Assembly (NCBI GenBank): GCA_900078775.1
Contig: LT549889.1
Location: 2,170,001 to 2,234,000 of the forward strand
DNA from: Mycolicibacterium aurum
GTDB taxonomy: Bacteria > Actinomycetota > Actinomycetes > Mycobacteriales > Mycobacteriaceae
DNA length: 64,000 nucleotides
Direction: 5' to 3'
Shown one piece after another: positions 16,146-24,470 of this stretch (position 1 is the first letter of the stretch; each line of letters opens with the position of its first letter). A program made the translations under genes and the position numbers. The notes below the pieces were generated by a model. The model saw only the letters and a program-made list of their open reading frames with translations, had not been told where the DNA came from and searched no databases.

Positions 16146-17702
16146 TCAGGTACCTGCGGCAAGTCTGGCGGCGAGCCGGCGCGGCAGGCCGGCGGACCGA
16201 CCGTTCAGCGTCGCCCGTTCGATCTTGCCGTTGGCGTTCACCGGCAGCGGCCGGTCCCAGAACACCAGTTCCTCGGGCAGTTTGTACTTCGGCAGTCCGG
16301 CCGACAGCAGCGCATCGGTCACCTCCTCGAGCGTGAGCTGGGCGGCATCGCCGAGTACCAGCGCGACCGCCAACCGCTCGCCGGTGGTGTCGTCGGGGAC
16401 CGAGTAGGCCGCACATTCCAGCACGCCCGCGATTCTCGCCACCGCCTCCTCCACCTCGGCGGCGGGAATCTTCAGCCCGTTGCGGATGACGATGTCCTTG
16501 ATCCGGCCGACGATGCGCACCCGATTCCCGGCCATCTCGGCGACATCCCCGGTCCGGAACCAGTCCGCCTCGAAGGCCGCATCGTCGTCGCCGGCGTCGA
16601 TGTAGCCGAGGAAGGTGTGTGGTCCGCGAATGCAGCACTCCGTCGGATCCGCCGCCGACCCCACCCGGATCTCGACATCGTCGAGTGCCACCCCGTCATC
16701 GGCATGCCGTATCTCGCGGGACTCGGTGCGCAACCCCGACGTACTGACCGGCACCTCGGAGGATCCGTAGGCCCGCATCACGATGATGCCGAACTCGTCC
16801 TCGATGCGTTCCACGATCCGGCGGTCGAGCATGGTGCCGCCGAGGTACACCGCACGCAGCGGCACCGGCGCCGCCCGGGCCACGGCCTCGTCGAGCAGCC
16901 GGTCCAACAACCGGTCCGGCCCGCCGTACCAGGTGGCCGCACTGGACAGCAGCAATTCGCACGTCGCCGCCGGGTCCCAGCGGTCCTCCAGCACCACCGG
17001 TGCGGCCAGCAGCGGCCCGATGAACAGCGCCTGCACCACGCCGGTCACCGAGGCCAGCGGGCTGATCAGGAAGATCCGGTCCTGCGCGGTCAGCCCGGCG
17101 GCGGCGATGTAGTTCACCGACGCCTTGTGCAGGGTGCTCAGCGAGTGCGCCACCCCCTTGGGCCGCGACGTGGTGCCGGAGGTGTAGAGCACGAACGACG
17201 GTTCGTCGGCCGGCCGGATCGGCGTGACCGGGGCCCCACCGGTGCCCGAATCGGTGATCCAGGAGCACACCGCCACCGACGCGGTGATCTCGGGCCAGTG
17301 CGGTGCCAGGCCGAATCGGGCACCGCTGCGCCCGGCGATGTCGGCCACCTGCGCCGCCCCGGCGCTGCGCGGCACCAACAGCACCACCGCATCGGCGCGC
17401 AGCACCGCGTGGATCGCGACCACCGACTCGACATCGTTGCCGGCCACCACGATCACGGCCGCCCCCGGTAGTACCCCGGCGGCGGCCAGATCGTGACATC
17501 TCCGGTCGATGCGCTCGTCGAGTTCGGCGAACGTCAACTCGGCTTCGCGGGTGATCAGCGCGGTCCTGGTGGGATACCTTGCCGCAGTGAAACGGACGAC
17601 GTCCATCGGAAGTCCCGACCAGTGGCCGGTCGCGCGGTAGCCCGGACGCAGCCGTTCGGCGCGTGCCACGGCATTGCCCAGCAGATCAGGCGATCCGGCC
17701 AT
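16146..17702 (-). CDS. AMP-forming acyl-CoA synthetase (FadD-type)
   Basis: 518 residues. FVLYTSGTTSRPKGV is the P-loop-like AMP motif, followed by YGSSEVP, ADWFRTGDVAEM, GRIKDIVIRNGLKI and the catalytic Lys in NANGKIERATL. It activates a carboxylic acid to its CoA thioester. ATG 17702 has GGAGGA five bases upstream. Transcribed leftward from a 55-base divergent gap carrying an operator-like site; convergent with the DUF35 gene, five bases apart. Substrate unknown; neighbours suggest a steroid- or terpenoid-like acid. Confidence 0.92.
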   Translation of the reverse strand: MAGSPDLLGNAVARAERLRPGYRATGHWSGLPMDVVRFTAARYPTRTALITREAELTFAELDERIDRRCHDLAAAGVLPGAAVIVVAGNDVESVVAIHAVLRADAVVLLVPRSAGAAQVADIAGRSGARFGLAPHWPEITASVAVCSWITDSGTGGAPVTPIRPADEPSFVLYTSGTTSRPKGVAHSLSTLHKASVNYIAAAGLTAQDRIFLISPLASVTGVVQALFIGPLLAAPVVLEDRWDPAATCELLLSSAATWYGGPDRLLDRLLDEAVARAAPVPLRAVYLGGTMLDRRIVERIEDEFGIIVMRAYGSSEVPVSTSGLRTESREIRHADDGVALDDVEIRVGSAADPTECCIRGPHTFLGYIDAGDDDAAFEADWFRTGDVAEMAGNRVRIVGRIKDIVIRNGLKIPAAEVEEAVARIAGVLECAAYSVPDDTTGERLAVALVLGDAAQLTLEEVTDALLSAGLPKYKLPEELVFWDRPLPVNANGKIERATLNGRSAGLPRRLAARLAAGT

Positions 17703-17715
17703 GAATTCCTCCAAT

Positions 17716-17731
17716 GCGAATACACATTCTC
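17716..17731. promoter_or_regulatory. Operator-like site between fadD and the Hsd4-type gene
   Basis: GCGAATACACATTCTC, one mismatch to GAGAA-N6-TTCTC, central in the 55-base divergent gap 17703-17757. Confidence 0.6.
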
Positions 17732-17744
17732 ATCAATGCAAATG

Positions 17745-17750
17745 TAACCT
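17745..17750 (+). promoter_or_regulatory. Putative -10 element of a leaderless transcript
   Basis: TAACCT fits the mycobacterial TANNNT -10 and ends seven bases before ATG 17758, so transcription would begin at or next to the start codon. No ribosome site is visible before that ATG. Confidence 0.5.
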
Positions 17751-17757
17751 CTCACCC

Positions 17758-18621
17758 ATGTCAATCACATTCGATGACCAGGTAGCCATCGTCACCGGAG
17801 CGGGCGGGGGCCTCGGCCGCTGCCACGCCCTCGAACTCGCGCGCCGCGGCGCCCGGGTGGTGGTGAACGATCTGGGCAGCACGGTGGACGGCACCGGCGC
17901 CTCCACCTCGGCCGCGCAGGCCGTGGTGGACGAGATCACCGCCGCCGGCGGCATCGCCGTCGCCAACGCCGATTCGGTGTCCACCGAAGCCGGCGGGCAG
18001 GCGATCGTCGCAGCCGCCATCGAAGCCTTCGGACGGGTGGACATCCTGATCAACAACGCCGGCATCCTGCGTGACGCGGCGTTCAAGAACATGACCGCCG
18101 AACAGGTCGACGCGGTGATCGCCGTCCACCTCACCGGCGCCTTCAACGTGACCCGCGCCGTCTGGCCGCACATGCGGGAGCAGAACTACGGCCGCATCGT
18201 GCAAACCACGTCCGGCACCGGACTTTTCGGCAATTTCGGCCAGACCAACTACGGCGCGGCCAAGATGGGACTGGTCGGCATGATGCACGTGCTGTCCATC
18301 GAGGGTGCCCGCAACGGCATCACCGTCAACGCGATCGCACCCATCGCCCGGACCCGGATGACCGAGGACATCATGGGCGAGGCGGGCAAGGCCATGGACC
18401 CGGAGCTGGTCACCCCCGTGGTCATCTACCTCGCGCACCGCAGCTGTGACCGCACCGCACACATCTATTCGGTGGGTGCGGGCAAGGTGTCCCGGGTGTT
18501 CATCGGGCAGACGGCCGGCATCGAGGACAGCGGCCTGACACCGGAGATCGTCGCCAAGTCCATCGACGAGATCGACGACGTCGCGTCGTTCACCGTACGC
18601 GGCGGGCCGGCGGCCGGCTGA
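17758..18621 (+). CDS. SDR of the Hsd4 / MFE-2 dehydrogenase type
   Basis: 287 residues. VTGAGGGLGR binds NAD, the loop NDLGSTVDGTG after it is characteristic of the peroxisomal multifunctional-enzyme type 2 dehydrogenase domain, NNAGILRD follows, and YGAAKMG holds the catalytic Tyr/Lys. Such proteins (Hsd4A in mycobacteria) oxidise 3-hydroxyacyl-CoA or 17-hydroxysteroid groups during side-chain degradation. Likely leaderless start at ATG 17758. Divergent from the acyl-CoA synthetase; one base separates its stop from the convergent crotonase gene. Confidence 0.93.
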   Translation: MSITFDDQVAIVTGAGGGLGRCHALELARRGARVVVNDLGSTVDGTGASTSAAQAVVDEITAAGGIAVANADSVSTEAGGQAIVAAAIEAFGRVDILINNAGILRDAAFKNMTAEQVDAVIAVHLTGAFNVTRAVWPHMREQNYGRIVQTTSGTGLFGNFGQTNYGAAKMGLVGMMHVLSIEGARNGITVNAIAPIARTRMTEDIMGEAGKAMDPELVTPVVIYLAHRSCDRTAHIYSVGAGKVSRVFIGQTAGIEDSGLTPEIVAKSIDEIDDVASFTVRGGPAAG

Positions 18622-18622
18622 G

Positions 18623-19438
18623 TCAACGCCCGCCGAACCGCGGTGGACGGCGTTCGGCGAACGCGCGCAGGCCTTCTTGCAGGTCCTCGGTTCGGGAGAT
18701 CAACTCCGCCGCCCAGGCTTCCTGCTCGAAGGCCCGCTCGCGGCCGGACTCCGAAGACACCGCGAGCAGCCGTTTGGTCAGGGCCAGCATCACCGACGGA
18801 CCGGCTGCGAGCTGAACGGCCAGAGCGTCGGCCACCGAGTCGACCTGGTCGGCGGGCACCACCCGGTTCACCAGACCCAGCCGCTCGCACCGGTCCGCGT
18901 CGACGGGCTCACCGAGCATCAGCATCTCGGTCGCCCGGCGCAGCCCGACGATCCTGGTGAGCAGATGGATGGCCCCGGAATCCGGCAGGATGCCGCGGCG
19001 TACGAACGCCTGCACGATGGTCGACCCCTCCGACATCACCACCAGGTCGCAGGCCAGCACCAGACTGGCGCCCGCACCCACCGCGGTACCGTTCACCGCG
19101 GCGACGACCGGTTTGTCGCAGTCCAGGATCGCCGTGATCAGCCGCTGCCAGCCTTGTTGCAGCATCCGCGCGATATCACCCGGGCGGCGGTCCGCCGGCA
19201 GCATCGAGGCTTCTGGACCGGTCGCGAGTCCGGCACCGGTGCAGAAGTGCCTGCTGCCCGCCGAACTCAGCAGCACCGCCCGGACGTCGACGTCATCGCG
19301 GGCCCGCATGACGGCCTCGGTGAGCGCCTCTCTTGCCAATGGCGACAACGAGTTTCCCACCTCCGGGCGATCGATGACGATGCGCGCAACACCGTCGGTC
19401 CCGATGTCGACATTGATTCCGGCCTCTTCTGCGGGCAT
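18623..19438 (-). CDS. Enoyl-CoA hydratase/isomerase family protein
   Basis: 271 residues. IDRPEVGNSLSP, HFCTGAGLATGPEA and AAVNGTAVGAGASL are crotonase signatures. RGILPDSGAIHLLTR contains the PDSGA form found in PaaG-like hydratase/isomerases rather than the two-Glu hydratases. ATG 19438 follows AGGTGAG. It is transcribed alone, divergent from the MaoC operon at 19541, with an operator-like site in the gap. Predicted to move or hydrate a double bond in an unsaturated acyl-CoA. Confidence 0.91.
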   Translation of the reverse strand: MPAEEAGINVDIGTDGVARIVIDRPEVGNSLSPLAREALTEAVMRARDDVDVRAVLLSSAGSRHFCTGAGLATGPEASMLPADRRPGDIARMLQQGWQRLITAILDCDKPVVAAVNGTAVGAGASLVLACDLVVMSEGSTIVQAFVRRGILPDSGAIHLLTRIVGLRRATEMLMLGEPVDADRCERLGLVNRVVPADQVDSVADALAVQLAAGPSVMLALTKRLLAVSSESGRERAFEQEAWAAELISRTEDLQEGLRAFAERRPPRFGGR

Positions 19439-19476
19439 CTCACCTCATCTGAGTGTTAACGTCATTTCCGTTTCTC

Positions 19477-19492
19477 GGGTATGGTCATTCTC
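19477..19492. promoter_or_regulatory. Degenerate operator-like site, overlapping a possible -10
   Basis: GGGTATGGTCATTCTC has a perfect right arm and two mismatches in the left arm. TATGGT (19480-19485) inside it fits a TANNNT -10 for the rightward six-gene operon at 19541. Confidence 0.45.
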
Positions 19493-19540
19493 ACCTTGGC
19501 CCCGAGCAAGGGCAAGTATCGCTGCGAGGAGGCTGTTCGG

Positions 19541-20797
19541 ATGACGGGGCTCTCAGTCGGTGAGATCACCGATGCCGGACTCGAGCGGTTGCGCGCCACC
19601 ATCGGAATCCCGGTCCCGCAGCACCGTCCTCCGCACCATCTTCGCCCCGGCGAGGATGCCTTCCGGCATGTCGCCCACAGCTACGGCGACCCCAATCCGC
19701 TGTGGTGTGATCCCGAGTACGCGGCGAAGTCGGTGTGGGGGCAATCCATCGCGCCGCCGGCGCTCATCGGCGGGGACACCCTGATCGGCGAGGACGAAAT
19801 CACCGAACTCTCCGCCGAACAGCGTGCGCTGACCAAGGGTGACCCCCTGCGCGGCGTCCATGCGTTCTACGCGTCCTCCGCACGTGAATGGTGGGCCCCG
19901 CTGCGAGCGAATCACCGCGTGTTCCGGCGCAGCGCGCTGGTGGCCGCGCTCGACAAACAGAGCGAGTTCGCCGACCGGGCCGTGCACGAGTGGTCGGCCC
20001 AGGTGTACCGCGACGACGAGGGAGTCATCCTCGGTGCGCAGTACCGCAACATGATCCGCACCGAACGGCGCAAGGCGCGCAGCCGGAAGAAGTACGAGGC
20101 GGTGCAACTCAAGGACTGGACGCCAGACGAGATCACCGAAATCGCGCAGCGGTACGCCCGGGAGCAGCCGCGCGGCAGCCGTCCCCGCTGGTGGGAGGAC
20201 GTCGAGGAGGGGGACAGCCTCGGCGTGCTGACCAAGGGGCCGCTCACGGTCACCGACATGATGTGCTGGCACATCGGGATGGGCACCGGCATGTACGGCG
20301 TCGCGCCGCTGCGGCTGGCCTGGCGCAACCGGGACCGGATCCCGCGCTTCTACACCACCAACGACCACGGCGTGCCCGATGCGCAGCAGCGCGTGCACTG
20401 GGATGCCGAAGCCGCCCGCAATGCCGGTAACCCCACCACCTTCGACTACGGGCGGATGCGGGAGACCTGGCTGATCCACCTGTGCACCGACTGGATGGGC
20501 GACGACGCCTGGCTGTGGAAGCTGGACTGCGAGTTCCGGTTGTTCAACTACATCGGCGATCTGCAGACCATCACCGGCACCGTGACCCGTAAGTTCCTCG
20601 CCGACGGGGACCGTCCGGCGGTCGAGGTCGAGCTCGCCGCGACCAATCAGCGCGGCGAGGTGACCGCACCCGGGCATGCCACCATCCTGCTCCCCAGCCG
20701 CGACCGCGGACCGGTCCGGCCGCCCGACCCACCGGGACAGGCCCGCGATCTGGGCGAGTTGCTGATCGCCATCTCCGACCGATTCGCCGAGCAGTGA
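19541..20797 (+). CDS. Double-hotdog MaoC-like acyl dehydratase
   Basis: 418 residues, about twice a single hotdog domain. The N-terminal half has the MaoC-like stretch HVAHSYGDPNPLWCDPEYA, where the catalytic Asp is kept but the usual His is Leu/Trp; the second half (from about residue 225, WWEDVEEGDSLG) is a further hotdog. It may hydrate an enoyl-CoA or act as a binding subunit. ATG 19541 has GAGGAGG nine bases upstream. First gene of a rightward operon through 25921 in which every junction overlaps. Confidence 0.85.
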   Translation: MTGLSVGEITDAGLERLRATIGIPVPQHRPPHHLRPGEDAFRHVAHSYGDPNPLWCDPEYAAKSVWGQSIAPPALIGGDTLIGEDEITELSAEQRALTKGDPLRGVHAFYASSAREWWAPLRANHRVFRRSALVAALDKQSEFADRAVHEWSAQVYRDDEGVILGAQYRNMIRTERRKARSRKKYEAVQLKDWTPDEITEIAQRYAREQPRGSRPRWWEDVEEGDSLGVLTKGPLTVTDMMCWHIGMGTGMYGVAPLRLAWRNRDRIPRFYTTNDHGVPDAQQRVHWDAEAARNAGNPTTFDYGRMRETWLIHLCTDWMGDDAWLWKLDCEFRLFNYIGDLQTITGTVTRKFLADGDRPAVEVELAATNQRGEVTAPGHATILLPSRDRGPVRPPDPPGQARDLGELLIAISDRFAEQ

Positions 20798-21626
20798 GCG
20801 CCGTGGCCACCGACGACGGCGGGCGCTACGGCAGCGTGCCCGGCCTGCGGGCCGAGCAGGTCGGCCCCGAACTGCGATTGACCCTGGACCGCGCGGACCG
20901 CCGCAACGCCGTCAACGACACCGTGCTCGACGCCCTGGTCGGACACCTGGTGGCGTCGAACACCGATGAATCGGTGCGGGTCATCCGGATCGACGCCGCC
21001 GGGCCGGATTTCTGCGCCGGATCCGACCTCATCGCCAACACCGGACGGTCGGAACGCAAACCCCGGATCGGGAGCACCCAGCGCAGGTTGCCGAACAAGG
21101 CCAACCGGCTGATCCCGTTGATGCTGGAGACCCAGGTCCCCATCGTGTCGGTGGTCCGCGGGTGGGCGGCCGGTCTGGGGTTCCACATCGCGCTGGCATC
21201 GGATTTCTGCGTGGCAGCCGAGGACGCCCGGTTCTGGGAGCCGTTCATGGCTCGCGGCTTCACCCCGACAGCGGGGCGGCCTGGCTGCTCCCCCGCTTGA
21301 TCGGGATGGTGCACACCCGACGCCTGCTGATGCTGGGCGAAGAGCTCACCGGTAGCGCCGCCGCGCAGTGGGGCATCATCCACGGGTCCTGGCCCGGCCC
21401 CGAACTGGACTCAGCGGCAGCCGATCTCACCTCGACGCTCGCCGAATCACCCACGGTGGCCCTCGGGCTGACCAAATGGCTGCTGCACAGCGGCACCGGC
21501 CTGGACCTCGACAGGCATCTGCAGAACGAGGCGATGGCACTGGAGTTGTCCAGCCGCAGCGACGACTTCAAGGAGGGGCTGTTGGCGTTCCGGGAGAAGC
21601 GCGACGCGAAGTTCGAGGGCCGATGA
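20794..21626 (+). pseudogene. Enoyl-CoA hydratase/isomerase, interrupted by a one-base frameshift
   Basis: The first part (GTG 20794 onward) reads LTLDRADRRNAVND, GPDFCAGSDLIA and RGWAAGLGFHIALASDFCV, then goes out of frame; the second part continues one base earlier as PDSGAAWLLPRLIG to the normal C-terminus FREKRDAKFEGR at 21626. Adding one C to the CCCC run at 21263-21266 restores a 277-residue crotonase. The break may be a real mutation or a base-calling error. GTG 20794 overlaps the MaoC stop (GTGA), and the last codons overlap the next fadE, so an intact gene would fit the operon exactly. Confidence 0.85.
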
Positions 21627-22873
21627 CCCCCCGTCTGCCCATCGGCCCACAGACCGACGTGGCCGAGGCCGTCGCTGTCGTCGAGCGGTGGATCACCGAG
21701 CACGTGCCGCAGCGGTGGCGCACCGCCGCCGCCGACGGCCCCAAGGCGCTGCGCGCCGTGCGCAGCCCGGCCGACTACGCGGCGTGGTACCCGGCCTTCG
21801 CCGACTCCGGACTCGTGGCACCGACCTGGCTGCCCGAACACGGTGGCCTCGGGATAGACAACGCCACGGCCCGCGCCGTCGAGTCCGTGCTCGCACCGCT
21901 GCAGCTGCGTCGGCTCAATCCGCTGGGTCTGAACAACGCCGCGGCCGCATTGTTCAGCCACGGCACCGAGGAACAACGCCTGCGTTTCCTCCCGCCCATC
22001 GTGCGCAACGAGGAGAAATGGTGTCAATTGTTCTCCGAGCCGGGCGCCGGGTCCGATCTGGCATCGCTGGCGACCCGCGCCGTACGCGACGGTGATCAAT
22101 GGGTGATCACCGGGCAGAAGGTCTGGACGACCTGGGCCGACGAGGCCGACTTCGGAATCCTGCTCGCCCGAACCGATCCCGCCCAGCCCAAGCACAAGGG
22201 CATCACCTACTTCCTGCTGGACATGCATCAACCCGGTGTCCAGGTCCGCCCGCTGCGCCAGATCACCGGTGAGGCGGAGTTCAACGAGGTGTTCCTGGAC
22301 GGGGCCCTGGTACCGGATGCGCACCGGGTCGGCGCGCTCGACGACGGTTGGCGGGTCAGCGCCGCGACCCTGTCCAGCGAACGGCAGATGGTCTCTGGGT
22401 CGGGTTCGGGCGGGATCGGCCGGCTCGGTGGGTTCAGCGCCGACCGGCTGATCACGCTGGCCAAGGAACGCGGACGCTGGGACGACCCGGTGATCCGGGC
22501 CAAGGTGATGCGGCTGTGGAGCCAGGAACAGATCCGGGGCTGGACCAACGCCCGGGTGCGTGCCGCGCTGTCGGCCGGCCAGTCCCCCGGACCGGCATCG
22601 TCGATCGGCAAGGTCCACCAGGCCACCCTGAACCAGCAGACCCAGGACCTGATGGTCGACCTGCTCGGCACCGACGCCATCGCCTGGCCGTCCTCCGCGC
22701 ACGTGCACGCGCTGCCGCGTGAGGTGCACGGGTGGATGCGCAGCCTGGCCAACAGCACCGAGGGCGGCACCACGGATATCAACAAGAACATCCTCGGGGA
22801 ACGTGTGCTCGGCCTGCCCAAGGAACCAGATCCCTTCAGAGGCAAACCGTGGAAGGACATTCCCCGTTCATGA
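21623..22873 (+). CDS. Acyl-CoA dehydrogenase (FadE)
   Basis: 416 residues. FSEPGAGSDLASLATRAV is the first family signature, ITGQKVWTTWAD the middle loop and STEGGTTDINKNILGERVLG the C-terminal FAD-binding block. It oxidises an acyl-CoA at the alpha-beta bond. ATG 21623 overlaps the preceding stop (ATGA). It stands alone among the fadE genes here in having no short FadE28-type subunit beside it. Followed by two near-identical crotonase genes and a CoA ligase, which together would perform activation, desaturation and hydration. Confidence 0.93.
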   Translation: MTPRLPIGPQTDVAEAVAVVERWITEHVPQRWRTAAADGPKALRAVRSPADYAAWYPAFADSGLVAPTWLPEHGGLGIDNATARAVESVLAPLQLRRLNPLGLNNAAAALFSHGTEEQRLRFLPPIVRNEEKWCQLFSEPGAGSDLASLATRAVRDGDQWVITGQKVWTTWADEADFGILLARTDPAQPKHKGITYFLLDMHQPGVQVRPLRQITGEAEFNEVFLDGALVPDAHRVGALDDGWRVSAATLSSERQMVSGSGSGGIGRLGGFSADRLITLAKERGRWDDPVIRAKVMRLWSQEQIRGWTNARVRAALSAGQSPGPASSIGKVHQATLNQQTQDLMVDLLGTDAIAWPSSAHVHALPREVHGWMRSLANSTEGGTTDINKNILGERVLGLPKEPDPFRGKPWKDIPRS

Positions 22874-23673
22874 CCGATTACGAACGACTCGTGGTCACCA
22901 AGGCCGACGGGATCGGGTGGTTGACCCTGAATCGTCCGGAGGCCGGTAACGCCTTCGACGCCCTGATGCTCGACGAGCTCGAACATGCCTGGGCCGCACT
23001 CGATGCCGATCCGGAGGTGCACGTCATCGTCAACACGGCCAACGGCAGGTCGTTCTGTACCGGGATGGACGTGGTACAGGTCGCGCGGGACAAGGACGCC
23101 ATGCGCAAGCACTCGCGCCGGACCAGGGATGCCGAACTGAAGATCTCGTCCTGGCATTGCGACGTCTGGAAGCCGGTCATCGCCGCGGTCAACGGAGTAT
23201 GCGCCGGCGGCGGGCTGCATCTGGTCGCCGACGCCGACATCGTGATCGCCGCCGAATCAGCGTCCTTTCTCGATCCGCACGTGTCGGTGGGGCAGGTCGT
23301 CGCCTACGAGGCGATCACCCTGATCCGCAAGTCGCCGATGGAGGCGATCACCCGGATGACGCTGTGCGGCAAGGGGGAACGCATCACCGCGCACCGGGCC
23401 CGGCAGCTGGGCATCGTGTCCGAGGTGGTGCCCGACGCCGAACTGCTCGCGACCGCCGAACGGCTCGCCACCGCGGTCGCCGCGAATTCACCGACCGCGT
23501 TGCGCGCCACCAAAAGGGCATTGTGGCGATCCCTGGAGATGGGCCTGACCCCGGCACGCCGTGCGGCGGCAGAAGACATCCGGCAACTGGCCGACCACCC
23601 GGACCGGTACGAGGGTGCCCGGGCCTGGCGGGAGAAGCGCCCGCCGAAGTGGCAACCAATGGAGGTGTCATGA
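22870..23673 (+). CDS. Enoyl-CoA hydratase family protein (tandem copy 1)
   Basis: 267 residues. LTLNRPEAGNAFD, NGRSFCTGMDVVQVA, AVNGVCAGGGLHLV and DPHVSVGQVVAYEAITL are crotonase signatures. It is a clear paralogue of the next gene: both share the segments WHCD/GV.KPVI, NGVCAGGGLH.VAD.DIVIAA and ATKRALW near the C-terminus, so the pair arose by tandem duplication. ATG 22870 overlaps the fadE stop (ATGA). Probably hydrates an enoyl-CoA produced by that FadE. Confidence 0.93.
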   Translation: MTDYERLVVTKADGIGWLTLNRPEAGNAFDALMLDELEHAWAALDADPEVHVIVNTANGRSFCTGMDVVQVARDKDAMRKHSRRTRDAELKISSWHCDVWKPVIAAVNGVCAGGGLHLVADADIVIAAESASFLDPHVSVGQVVAYEAITLIRKSPMEAITRMTLCGKGERITAHRARQLGIVSEVVPDAELLATAERLATAVAANSPTALRATKRALWRSLEMGLTPARRAAAEDIRQLADHPDRYEGARAWREKRPPKWQPMEVS

Positions 23674-24470
23674 CATATCAACGGCTGATCCTGGAGCGTC
23701 GCGGACCGGTCGGGTGGTTGATCAACAACCGACCCGAACAACTCAACGCCTACGACTCGGTGATGCGCGACGAGTTCCGCGCTGCCTGGGCCGAACTGGA
23801 TGCCGATCCCGAGGTCCGTGTCATCGTGCACACCGGCAACGGCCGCGCCTTCCAGGTGGGCGCCGATCTACAGGACATCGACGGCGATGGCATCACCCAG
23901 TTCCAGGACACCATGGCCACGCTCGACCTCGGCCTCACCGGATGGCACTGCGGTGTCGGAAAACCGGTCATCACCGCGATCAACGGGGTGTGCGCGGGCG
24001 GCGGTCTGCACTGGGTGGCCGACTCGGACATCGTCATCGCCGCGTCGGACGCCACCTTCCTCGACCCGCACGTATCCCTCGGTCAGGTCAGCGCCTTGGA
24101 GACGATCGCGTTGATGCGCAAGATGCCCGCCGAGGCGGTGCTGCGGATGGCCCTGATGGGCAGCCATGAACGGCTGACCGCGCAACGGGCCTACGAACTC
24201 GGGATGATCAGTCAGGTCGTCGACCCGCCGGAGAATCTGCGCGATGTCGCCCAGCAGATCGCCGAGAAGATCGCCCGCAACTCCCCGGCCGCGATGCGCG
24301 CCACCAAGCGCGCGTTGTGGGGTGCCCTGGAACACGGACTCACCGACGCCTGCCGGGAAGGTGCCGGACATCTCACCTCGATGTGGGGGCACCCCGACCA
24401 GAACGAAGGCCCGTTGGCCTTCGCGGAGAAGCGCACCCCGAACTGGCTGGCGCTGGAGCACGACCGATGA
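23670..24470 (+). CDS. Enoyl-CoA hydratase family protein (tandem copy 2)
   Basis: 266 residues. INNRPEQLNAYD, NGRAFQVGADLQDID, AINGVCAGGGLHWV and DPHVSLGQVSALETIAL parallel the preceding gene closely. The oxyanion segment differs (FQVGADL against FCTGMDV), hinting at different substrates or chain positions. ATG 23670 overlaps the upstream stop (ATGA) with GGAGGTG in front. Both copies end in a E.R.P.W segment, typical of EchA proteins in steroid clusters. Confidence 0.93.
   Translation: MTYQRLILERRGPVGWLINNRPEQLNAYDSVMRDEFRAAWAELDADPEVRVIVHTGNGRAFQVGADLQDIDGDGITQFQDTMATLDLGLTGWHCGVGKPVITAINGVCAGGGLHWVADSDIVIAASDATFLDPHVSLGQVSALETIALMRKMPAEAVLRMALMGSHERLTAQRAYELGMISQVVDPPENLRDVAQQIAEKIARNSPAAMRATKRALWGALEHGLTDACREGAGHLTSMWGHPDQNEGPLAFAEKRTPNWLALEHDR

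Noticed and set aside
16140-16146. Rho-independent terminators at convergent gene ends
   Set aside because: Convergent stops are adjacent or overlapping throughout (for example 2394-2404, 6321-6339, 18621-18623, 60354-60375), leaving no room, and no GC stem with a T run was found.
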